Assembly: GCA_903821805.1 (NCBI GenBank)
Contig: CAIJNA010000029.1
Location: 1 to 10,409, forward strand
Direction of reading: 5' to 3'
DNA length: 10,409 bases
From: an uncultured Campylobacterota bacterium
GTDB taxonomy: Bacteria; Campylobacterota; Campylobacteria; Campylobacterales; Arcobacteraceae
The notes under the pieces were generated by a model. That model did no database searches. It was not told where the DNA came from and saw only the letters and a list, made by a program, of their open reading frames with translations. A program made the position numbers and the translations under genes. Shown in pieces: positions 1 through 6,542 of this stretch (its first letter is position 1; every line of letters starts with the position of its first letter).

Positions 1-1
1 A

Positions 2-775
2 AGTTTTACGCATCAAGCTGCAGAGAGTCGTTTTGGAGCAATGAGTTCATATCTTCCTATCGGAAGTATTGCTGGAGTATTTAGAGAAGTTGCTAGTGGT
101 AAAGCAAAATTTGGAGTTATTCCAATTGAAAATAGTAGCAACGGAATAGTAAGTGATACTATAACTTGTTTTGGCGAGTATGATTTGAAAATAATTGCTG
201 AGGTTATGATTGACGTTCACCATACTTTTGCGTCTACTTGCGATCGCGTAAAAGATATAAAAAGAATATATTCAAAAGATATTGCATTTGATCAATGCCA
301 CAAATTCTTAGAAGATTTTGGATTAGATGAGTGTGAACTTATACCGGTCGAAAGCACAGCAAAAGCAGCCAAGCTTGCTATGCAAGAGCCAAATAGTGCA
401 GCAATTTGTTCTCATGTTGGGGCGAAAATGTACAACTTGCCAATTTTATTTGAAAATATAGAAGACAAAGGAAACAATAGAACAAGATTTTTGATAGTAT
501 CTAATTTTCTAAATGCAAAAAGTGGTGATGATAAAACATCAATCTTGGTTCAGCTTTCAAATGAAGCTGGAGCTTTGGTTAAGTTTTTAAATATTTTTGA
601 TCAAGAAGGTATTAATCTGACAAAAATAAAATCACACATAGTTGAGGGCGTATCTACATTTTTTATTGAATTTAACGCACATAAAGATGAAGATAAAGTA
701 CAAAAAATATTTCAAAAATTCCAAAATGAGATTAAATTTTTGGGAAGTTATGTAAGGGAAGCAGATGACATTTAA
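2..775 (+). CDS. pheA: Prephenate dehydratase with ACT domain (P-protein C-terminal part), 5' truncated
   Basis: Converts prephenate to phenylpyruvate in phenylalanine biosynthesis, in the cytoplasm. The frame is open to the left edge and begins inside the conserved SFTHQAAESRFG stretch, so the Met at 41 is internal and the true start lies outside. Campylobacterota PheA usually has an N-terminal chorismate mutase domain, which would be in the missing part. Visible dehydratase motifs are IPIENSSNG (119-145) and the catalytic TRF triad (482-490). A C-terminal ACT domain follows from about 533, with GALVKFL. The Phe-binding motif, normally ESRP, reads KSHI (629-640), and the loop after it is short, so classical feedback inhibition by Phe may be altered (inference). 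The 3' end overlaps hisC by 11 bp, implying co-transcription and translational coupling. Family assignment is secure; whether the chorismate mutase fusion exists cannot be seen here. Confidence 0.95.
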   Translation, partial: SFTHQAAESRFGAMSSYLPIGSIAGVFREVASGKAKFGVIPIENSSNGIVSDTITCFGEYDLKIIAEVMIDVHHTFASTCDRVKDIKRIYSKDIAFDQCHKFLEDFGLDECELIPVESTAKAAKLAMQEPNSAAICSHVGAKMYNLPILFENIEDKGNNRTRFLIVSNFLNAKSGDDKTSILVQLSNEAGALVKFLNIFDQEGINLTKIKSHIVEGVSTFFIEFNAHKDEDKVQKIFQKFQNEIKFLGSYVREADDI

Positions 776-1877
776 TACAAGTTTAGACAACGTAAGTATT
801 TACGAAGCAGGGAAGCCAATCGAGTTAGTTGTAAGAGAATATGGAATTCATCCATATGATATTGTAAAGTTAGCATCAAATGAAAATCCATATGGAACAT
901 GTCCTACGGTTGTTGATGTTATTGCACGAAAAGCTGTAAGCTCTTTTGTGTATCCAGATGATAGTATGTATGAGCTAAAAGAAGCTTTGGCTTCAAACTT
1001 TAGTGTAGATACTAAAAATATCGTCATAGGTGCAGGAAGTGATCAAGTTATAGAATTTTGTATTCATGCAAAATGTCACACAAATAGTAAGGTATTGATG
1101 GCTAAAACTACATTTGCAATGTATGAGATTTACGCAAAACAAGTTGGCGCAAATATCCTAAAAACACCAAGCGATGCTCACAATATAGATGAATTTAGAG
1201 AGCTTTACAAAAAAGAAGGCGCAGATATTATTTTCCTTTGTTTGCCTAATAATCCTCTTGGAGAATGTTTAGATGCAAAAGATGTTTATAGCTTTTTAGA
1301 TGAAATTGATAGTAACACTTTGGTTATTCTTGATGGAGCTTATCAAGAATTTGCAAGCTATAAAGATGGCGCAAAAGCTATTATTCCACACGAGGCAATA
1401 AGTAAATATCCAAATGTAATATATCTTGGAACATTCTCAAAAGCATATGGATTAGGTGGTATGAGAGTTGGTTATGGTATCGCAAATGAAAATATTATTC
1501 AGGTATTGCATAAAGTTAGACCACCGTTTAATATCACAACCTTATCTCTAGCTGGAGCAATTGAAGCCCTAAAGCATAAAGATTTTGTATCTATGGGTAT
1601 CACAAAAAACTTCACTGAAATGACAAGATATGAAGAGTTTGCAACTTTAAAAGGACTAAGATTTATCCCGTCTTATACAAACTTTATTACCATTTATATG
1701 GATGGTTTTGTTTCAAAAGATGTTGCGCTTGAACTTCTAAAAAAAGGGATTATTGTTAGGGATATGACAGGATATGGTTTTAACGCAATTCGTATAACTA
1801 TCGGAAGAGCTGAACAAAACGATAAAGTATTCAAAACACTTGACGTTATTTTGGAAAATTTAAAAAGTAATAACTAG
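765..1877 (+). CDS. hisC: Histidinol-phosphate aminotransferase (class I/II, PLP)
   Basis: Transfers the amino group from glutamate to imidazole acetol phosphate in histidine synthesis; many HisC-type enzymes also act on phenylpyruvate or 4-hydroxyphenylpyruvate. The 370-residue length is normal. Visible landmarks are the N-terminal LASNENPYG (36-44), LPNNPLG (160-166, usually NPTG), the PLP-contacting Asp190 and Tyr193 in DGAYQEF, the Schiff-base Lys226 in FSKAYGLGG, Arg234 in MRVGYG and the substrate Arg343 in IRITIG. The ATG at 765 is preceded by an AAGGGA ribosome site (about 754-759) and lies inside the pheA reading frame. It sits directly after pheA and no other his gene is in the window, so a role in the final transamination to phenylalanine is plausible (inference). 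The stop TAG is followed immediately by the next gene's ATG. Confidence 0.95.
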   Translation: MTFNTSLDNVSIYEAGKPIELVVREYGIHPYDIVKLASNENPYGTCPTVVDVIARKAVSSFVYPDDSMYELKEALASNFSVDTKNIVIGAGSDQVIEFCIHAKCHTNSKVLMAKTTFAMYEIYAKQVGANILKTPSDAHNIDEFRELYKKEGADIIFLCLPNNPLGECLDAKDVYSFLDEIDSNTLVILDGAYQEFASYKDGAKAIIPHEAISKYPNVIYLGTFSKAYGLGGMRVGYGIANENIIQVLHKVRPPFNITTLSLAGAIEALKHKDFVSMGITKNFTEMTRYEEFATLKGLRFIPSYTNFITIYMDGFVSKDVALELLKKGIIVRDMTGYGFNAIRITIGRAEQNDKVFKTLDVILENLKSNN

Positions 1878-2318
1878 ATGCATAAACAATATTATGGATA
1901 CGAAGAATTTAAGTTTGATGTCGATGAGCTTTGTGTAAATTTTGAAAATGAAACTTTTGATGCTATCGTTGGAATAGCTCGTGGTGGACTTACTCTAACG
2001 CATTTTTTAGCAACTAAACTTGATTTGCGTGATGTTTTTACTATAAACTCTGTTTTATATGATGATACTAATAAACAAAACGATGCAATAGTTTTTAATA
2101 TACCTGATTTAAATAAATACAAAAAGATTCTCCTGGTTGATGATATTATTGACACGGGAGAAACTATGTCAAATATCCTAAATATTTTTCAAGATAAATT
2201 TCCAAACTTAGAATGCAAAACAGCATCTTTATTTTATAAAAAAACTGCCATAATGAAACCAGATTTTATGGTAAAAGAAGCAACGGCTTGGATAGAATTT
2301 TTCTGGGAAGTTGACTGA
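1878..2318 (+). CDS. Type I phosphoribosyltransferase, probably purine (xanthine/guanine/hypoxanthine) salvage
   Basis: A 146-residue type I PRTase that should join a nucleobase to PRPP. The 13-residue PRPP loop is very clear: ILLVDDIIDTGETM (84-97), with the acidic pair Asp88-Asp89. An upstream GIARGGL (32-38) is the pyrophosphate-binding loop. The C-terminal AWIEFFWE resembles the aromatic hood of xanthine-guanine type enzymes such as Gpt, and the length fits that group, but the base specificity cannot be read off with certainty. Hypoxanthine or a regulatory PyrR-like role are alternatives. The start ATG abuts the hisC stop with no gap, and dxs follows after 12 nt, so it is almost surely within the same operon. 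No strong ribosome site is visible, consistent with coupling to hisC. There is no membrane segment or signal peptide. Its position between hisC and dxs is unusual for the phylum. Confidence 0.85.
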   Translation: MHKQYYGYEEFKFDVDELCVNFENETFDAIVGIARGGLTLTHFLATKLDLRDVFTINSVLYDDTNKQNDAIVFNIPDLNKYKKILLVDDIIDTGETMSNILNIFQDKFPNLECKTASLFYKKTAIMKPDFMVKEATAWIEFFWEVD

Positions 2319-2330
2319 GAAGTCTTAAAA

Positions 2331-4142
2331 ATGATAGACATCAAAAATAAAAATACAAAAGAATTAACAATACTAGCAAAAGAGATTAGAGAGCGAATTA
2401 TAGATGTAGTATCTAGAAATGGCGGTCACTTTAGCTCAACACTTGGTGCTGTTGAACTTACTATTGGAATGCATAAAGTATTTGATAGTACGTATGATCC
2501 TTTTATTTTTGATGTTTCTCACCAATGTTATCCTCACAAGTTAATAACTGGAAGATGGGAAGAGTTTGAAACAATTAGACAATTTGGTGGACTTAGCGGA
2601 TTTACAAAACCAAAAGAAAGCGCAAGTGATTATTTCGTAGCCGGCCATTCTTCTACAAGTATTTCTTTAGCTGTTGGTGCGGCTAAAGCAAATCTTTTAA
2701 ATGGCGGCACAAAAGTTCCAGTTGTTATGATTGGCGATGGAAGTATGACGGCTGGTATGGTTTATGAAGCATTAAATGAACTAGGAGATATCAAATTACC
2801 GGTTGTTATTATTTTGAATGATAATGAAATGAGTATCGCAAAACCAATTGGAGCAATAAGTAAATATCTAAGCAAGATGCTAGCAGGTAAATTTTATCAG
2901 AATTTCAAAGTTAAAGCTGATAAATTTATAACAAACAATCTCCCAAAAGGCTCAACTTATTTGGCTAAAAAGTTTGAAGAAAGTTTGAAACTTATTACGC
3001 CAGGAATTATTTTTGAAGAGATGGGAATCGACTATATTGGACCAATAGATGGACACAATCTTGAAGAAATAATTGAAATATTGGAAATAGCTAAAAATTT
3101 TGGGAAACCTGTTATTGTCCATGCAAGAACAACAAAAGGGAAAGGCTATAAAATAGCTGAAGGTCACCATGAACATTGGCATGGAGTTGGACCTTTTGTA
3201 AAAGAAACTGGAGAATTTATTAAGAAAGATGGTCCAAAATCTGCTACGGCAGTTTTTAGTGATGCTCTTTATAGCCTTGCATTAAAAGATGAAAAAGTTG
3301 TTGGAGTTACTGCTGCAATGCCAAGCGGAACTGGAATTGATAAGCTTATGAAAGATTTTCCATCGCGTTTCTGGGATGTTGCAATCGCAGAACAGCACGC
3401 TGTTACTTCAATGGCCGCGATGGCAAAAGATGGATTTAAACCAGTAGTTACTATCTATTCTACATTTTTACAGCGAGGTTTTGATCAAATTATTCACGAC
3501 GTTTGCTTAATGAATTTGGGAGTTACTTTTGCTATTGATAGAGCTGGGATAGTTGGAGCTGATGGGGAAACTCATCAAGGTCAATTTGATGTAAGTTTTT
3601 TAAGATTTTTGCCAAACATGACAGTTATGGCACCACGAGATAGTAAAACATTAGAGCTAGGATTAGAATTTGCTACAAATTTAAGAACACCTTGTGCGAT
3701 AAGATACCCACGAGGAGCATTTAAAGAGTTACCATTCGAGCCAACAGATTTTATAAAAGGTAAAGGTGAGGTTTTAAAACAAGGAAAATCAAAAATCGCT
3801 TTTATTGGATATGGAGCTGGCGTAAGTCGTGCTTTTGAGACATCAAACTTAATAGATATTGATGTGAGCATTATCGATCTTAGATTTGTAAAACCAATTG
3901 ACAAAGATCTTTTATCTAAGCTAGCAGAGACGACAACAAAATGGTATATTTTTAGTGATAGCCAAAAGCAAGGTGGTGTAGGAAGTGCTATTTTAGAATT
4001 CTTAAGCGATGCAAAATTGGTTTCAAAAATCGAATTAGTTAGTTTCGAATATGATGATATCTACATTCAGCATGGCGATACACCACTTCTAGAAAATGAT
4101 TTAGGGATAAATCCAGCTCAATTAGCTAAGAGAATTTTCTAA
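2331..4142 (+). CDS. dxs: 1-deoxy-D-xylulose-5-phosphate synthase
   Basis: Thiamine-diphosphate enzyme that condenses pyruvate and glyceraldehyde-3-phosphate to DXP, the first step of the MEP isoprenoid pathway and a precursor for thiamine and pyridoxal. The 603 residues match the family. Domains in order: an N-terminal ThDP domain with GGHFSSTLG (31-39), the DVSHQCYPHK motif (61-70), AGHSSTSIS (104-112) and the Mg/ThDP motif GDGSMTAG (135-142) ending near NDNEMSI; a transketolase-like pyrimidine domain with catalytic Glu354 in AIAEQHAVT and Arg404 in DRAGIVGADG; then a C-terminal domain from about 485. The usual THHG reads THQG (414-417). The ATG has a GAGAAG ribosome site (2317-2322) overlapping the previous stop. 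The 3' end overlaps the convergent minus-strand gene by 21 bp. Assignment is secure. Confidence 0.97.
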   Translation: MIDIKNKNTKELTILAKEIRERIIDVVSRNGGHFSSTLGAVELTIGMHKVFDSTYDPFIFDVSHQCYPHKLITGRWEEFETIRQFGGLSGFTKPKESASDYFVAGHSSTSISLAVGAAKANLLNGGTKVPVVMIGDGSMTAGMVYEALNELGDIKLPVVIILNDNEMSIAKPIGAISKYLSKMLAGKFYQNFKVKADKFITNNLPKGSTYLAKKFEESLKLITPGIIFEEMGIDYIGPIDGHNLEEIIEILEIAKNFGKPVIVHARTTKGKGYKIAEGHHEHWHGVGPFVKETGEFIKKDGPKSATAVFSDALYSLALKDEKVVGVTAAMPSGTGIDKLMKDFPSRFWDVAIAEQHAVTSMAAMAKDGFKPVVTIYSTFLQRGFDQIIHDVCLMNLGVTFAIDRAGIVGADGETHQGQFDVSFLRFLPNMTVMAPRDSKTLELGLEFATNLRTPCAIRYPRGAFKELPFEPTDFIKGKGEVLKQGKSKIAFIGYGAGVSRAFETSNLIDIDVSIIDLRFVKPIDKDLLSKLAETTTKWYIFSDSQKQGGVGSAILEFLSDAKLVSKIELVSFEYDDIYIQHGDTPLLENDLGINPAQLAKRIF

Positions 4143-4547
4143 AAATTCTCCACTATGATACATCCAGATATCATTAACTTTATAAAATTTACTTTTTTCA
4201 CTAAAGCTTATATCTTCTCCATTTGAGCTCAATTTTGCATAAAAAGTTACGAATGCAATATTATCTCCATCTATAAAATCTAATATTCTAAGTTGCTCAA
4301 AATTTGTATTTTCACAAAAACTTTTTATGTCTTTTTCCCAAGAGATAATATCTTCTTGAAAGTCGATATTATCTTTGTGTGTAGTTTTTATAATATATTT
4401 CAAAAGACCAAAACAATACGCAGAATACCTACTTTTCATAAGCAAAAGAGCATTACTTGGAACTTTTCCATGATGAAATACTTGACAACACTTTTTGTAT
4501 TTTTGTTTGCTTCCGCAAGGACAAATTAGATTTGGTGATGGCTTCAA
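4122..4547 (-). CDS. YchJ-like protein with N-terminal SEC-C zinc motif
   Basis: A 141-residue cytoplasmic protein of the YchJ/UPF0225 type. The N-terminus carries a SEC-C zinc-binding motif, CPCGSKQKYKKCC, with Cys9, Cys11, Cys20 and Cys21. It is followed by LMKSRYSAYC (about 36-45), a signature of YchJ, and an NTF2-like alpha/beta region ending in WMYHSGEF. Biochemical function is not established for this family. E. coli YchJ also has a C-terminal Cys motif; here it is absent. The start is a TTG at 4547 that overlaps the upstream gene's TGA stop as TTGA; no ATG or GTG lies close before the zinc motif and no clear ribosome site is seen, so translation is probably coupled to the DJ-1-like gene. 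It is the last gene of a three-gene minus-strand operon, and its end runs into dxs. Confidence 0.82.
   Translation of the reverse strand: MKPSPNLICPCGSKQKYKKCCQVFHHGKVPSNALLLMKSRYSAYCFGLLKYIIKTTHKDNIDFQEDIISWEKDIKSFCENTNFEQLRILDFIDGDNIAFVTFYAKLSSNGEDISFSEKSKFYKVNDIWMYHSGEFLENSLS
4130..4150. terminator. Perfect inverted repeat at the dxs/ychJ-like convergent junction
   Basis: Arms GAGAATTTT (4130-4138) and AAAATTCTC (4142-4150) pair perfectly over 9 bp around a 3-nt loop. The repeat contains the dxs stop codon and also encodes the last residues of the opposing gene. Its place between two converging genes suggests a shared, bidirectional transcription stop. The stem is AT-rich and neither strand has a long T run right after it, so it is a weak intrinsic terminator at best. 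Confidence 0.45.
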
Positions 4548-5098
4548 GACAACAAAAGCCCGCTTTTTAATTCTTCATATATTTTATTTGTTTGAAGTTT
4601 TTTTACAATCTCCAAAGCAAATTCCATAGCAGTTGCTGGCCCTTTTGAAGTGATGATATTTTCATCTTCAATAACATTAGCACCATTTCCAATATATCCT
4701 TTAGCTTCAATATTAGTTTCAACAGATGGATAGCACGTAAATTTATTTTTCAAAACACCAGCTTTATCAAGTGCATAAGGAGCAGCACAAATAGCACCAA
4801 TAAGTTTATTATTTTTGTTCATTGTTTTTAGAATATTTTGAACAGTTTGATCTGATGCTAAAGCTTTTGTGCCATCCCATCCACCTGGTAAAATTATCAT
4901 ATCTAGTGTATCGATATTTATACTTTGAAGATTTGTATCGGCTTTAATAGTAACATTATGAGCCCCAATAACAAACAAATCATCACTTAAAGAAGCAGTT
5001 ATAACATCAATATCGCCTCGTCTCAATATATCAACAATAGTAATTGCCTCAATCTCTTCAAATCCATGTGCAAGAGGTACTAAAATCTTATTCTTCAT
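4544..5098 (-). CDS. DJ-1/PfpI superfamily protein (DJ-1/YajL/ThiJ type)
   Basis: A 184-residue cytoplasmic glutamine-amidotransferase-like protein. Relatives have been linked to protection from oxidative or electrophilic stress, to glyoxalase or deglycase-type activity, and to chaperoning; which applies here is unknown. Sequence marks are the N-terminal strand then HGFEEIEAIT with the conserved Glu17, LPGGWDG (70-76), the nucleophile elbow GAICAAP with Cys104, and TCYPSVE (121-127). A near-C-terminal TSKGPATAMEF (150-160) matches the TSRGPGT block of DJ-1. His126 of human DJ-1 has no clear counterpart; a Tyr stands nearby. The ATG at 5098 is preceded by AAGGAA at about 6 nt, located in the end of the MATE gene; only 1 nt separates the MATE stop from this start. 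The downstream ychJ-like gene overlaps by 4 nt. The context suggests a stress or detoxification operon. Confidence 0.88.
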   Translation of the reverse strand: MKNKILVPLAHGFEEIEAITIVDILRRGDIDVITASLSDDLFVIGAHNVTIKADTNLQSINIDTLDMIILPGGWDGTKALASDQTVQNILKTMNKNNKLIGAICAAPYALDKAGVLKNKFTCYPSVETNIEAKGYIGNGANVIEDENIITSKGPATAMEFALEIVKKLQTNKIYEELKSGLLLS

Positions 5099-5099
5099 A

Positions 5100-6446
5100 T
5101 CAAATTCCTTTTTGAGTTAATTTTCTTTTTGTATAAAAAAAGATAAAAAATGCAGCACTATAAACTATCAATAGCATCGATAACCAAACAACTACTACAT
5201 CCAAATGATATACTTTAACTACAAAATACAAAATAATAGAAGGCAAAAGTATCTGTCTATAAAAACTAATAATAGGAACAGCTAGTGGTTTTTTAATCCC
5301 TTGAAGTGTTGAATTTGAGATAAAAATTGTAATAAATGCAAAAAATATTAAACTCTCAATCACGATATAAATATAAGCTATATCCATAACCAAAACATCG
5401 GTACTAAATATCATTATGATATATTTTCCAAAAATAGCTAATAATGCAACACCAATCGCACTCATAATATATCCATACGTAAGTGCTTTTTTTACAACCT
5501 CATCAATTCGTTCAAAGTTTTTTGCACCAAAATTATTTGCTACTATGGTAGAAACAGCTATATTTAATCCAAGCATTGGAAGCAAAATAATTTGTTCTAC
5601 CCTATATCCAATACCAAATCCAGCAACAGTTTGGTAGCCATAATCCGAAATAAAATAAGTGATAATCATTGTTCCAAGTGACATCAAAAACATATTTAAA
5701 CTAGCTGGCATGGCTTGACCAAATAATTGTCTATAAGCCCTTAGATTTGGCAGTTTTGTAAAAAATTTATTTATATTAAAAAGATCTGTTTGATAAAGTT
5801 TTAAACAAATATAGCTAGTTGTTAGAAATTGGATAAATACAGTCGCAATTGCTACACCACTAAATCCAAATGATGGAATAATTCCATATCCATAAATAAA
5901 TAGTGGATCAAGGATGAGATTTAGAAAAAATCCAAAAATCAGTGTATTTCGATAACTTTTAGTATTGCCTCGTGCTACAAGAACAGCATTTGCTCCTAGC
6001 CCTATAAGCATAGGAATTGTCCCGATTAATATCACATAAGTGTATTCAAGCGCCAAGTCTAAAGCTTCACCAGTTGCTCCCATTAAAATAAAAATATCTT
6101 TTGAAAACAAAAATCCAAATATGCACAATATTATTGAAACAAAAGAGAAAAAACTTATTCCATTTGAAACGTATATTTTTGCTAGTGAGATTCTTTTTTT
6201 GCCAAGAGAATTTCCAACATAAACAGTTATAGCAGATGACAATCCGAAGCTGATTGATAGCAACATAAAGTAGACAACAAAACTGTAAGAAAGTGCTGAG
6301 ATAGCTATTGTAGAAATTAGGCCAACGTAAAATGTATCGACAACATTATACATAGTATTGAAAAACATACCGACACTAGACGGAATCGCTATCTGAATTA
6401 TGAGTTTTTTTATATCTTGAGTTATTAGATGATTTGATTTTTGCAT
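5100..6446 (-). CDS. MATE-family multidrug/metabolite exporter
   Basis: An inner-membrane cation-coupled antiporter of the MATE family (NorM/DinF-like), 448 residues from the start chosen here. It shows about twelve hydrophobic spans. Family marks are AIPSSVGMFFNTMYNVVDT in the first helix, the GLSSAITVYVGNSLGKK region after helix two, NLILDPLFIYG in helix six of the first half, and AMPASLNMF plus VANNFGAKN as the equivalent parts of the second half. The substrate cannot be told. I chose the ATG at 6446 because the protein then begins MQKSNHLITQDIKKLI as MATE proteins do; an in-frame GTG at 6497 would add 17 atypical residues. Neither start has a good ribosome site: the bases just before the ATG are C-rich (CTTCCCC). 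First gene of an operon with the DJ-1-like and YchJ-like genes, divergent from hemH. Confidence 0.9.
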   Translation of the reverse strand: MQKSNHLITQDIKKLIIQIAIPSSVGMFFNTMYNVVDTFYVGLISTIAISALSYSFVVYFMLLSISFGLSSAITVYVGNSLGKKRISLAKIYVSNGISFFSFVSIILCIFGFLFSKDIFILMGATGEALDLALEYTYVILIGTIPMLIGLGANAVLVARGNTKSYRNTLIFGFFLNLILDPLFIYGYGIIPSFGFSGVAIATVFIQFLTTSYICLKLYQTDLFNINKFFTKLPNLRAYRQLFGQAMPASLNMFLMSLGTMIITYFISDYGYQTVAGFGIGYRVEQIILLPMLGLNIAVSTIVANNFGAKNFERIDEVVKKALTYGYIMSAIGVALLAIFGKYIIMIFSTDVLVMDIAYIYIVIESLIFFAFITIFISNSTLQGIKKPLAVPIISFYRQILLPSIILYFVVKVYHLDVVVVWLSMLLIVYSAAFFIFFYTKRKLTQKGI

Positions 6447-6502
6447 GGGGAAGTATATTATGATCTTACAAAAAACATCTATGAAATTAAAGTCCACAAA
6501 GC

Positions 6503-6508
6503 TATAAT
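6503..6508 (+). promoter_or_regulatory. Putative -10 box of the hemH promoter
   Basis: A perfect TATAAT lies 34 nt upstream of the hemH ATG, predicting a 5' leader of roughly 25-30 nt. No -35 hexamer is recognisable at the right spacing, which is usual for housekeeping promoters in Campylobacterota. The region is AT-rich throughout, so a chance match is possible. Confidence 0.5.
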
Positions 6509-6516
6509 TCTAAAAA

Positions 6517-6522
6517 ATTATA
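6517..6522 (-). promoter_or_regulatory. Putative -10 box of the MATE operon promoter
   Basis: TATAAT on the minus strand, 70 nt upstream of the MATE ATG, just beyond the hemH -10 box on the other strand, so the two promoters would overlap. A second, weaker candidate, CATAAT (6457-6462), would give an almost leaderless mRNA, which would fit the missing ribosome site. The choice between them is open. Confidence 0.35.
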
Positions 6523-6542
6523 TTTATAAAGTTGGATACACA

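Noticed and set aside
41..43. ATG at 41 as the start of pheA
   Set aside because: The frame stays open to the left edge and the residues before it (SFTHQAAESRFG) are conserved prephenate dehydratase sequence.
4293..4529. Plus-strand open frame opposite the ychJ-like gene
   Set aside because: No recognisable domain and fully antisense to a gene with a clear zinc motif; other antisense frames inside hisC/PRTase, dxs, MATE, hemH and proA were dropped for the same reason.
6447..6497. 17-residue N-terminal extension of the MATE protein from a GTG
   Set aside because: No ribosome site, sequence unlike MATE N-termini, and it would overlap the hemH upstream region; the ATG at 6446 fits family alignment.
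6441..6542. 34-residue N-terminal extension of hemH from a TTG
   Set aside because: The extra residues do not look like ferrochelatase, the true N-terminus MKKAIVLLNMGGP starts at 6543, and the stretch holds the likely promoter and overlaps the opposite gene's start.
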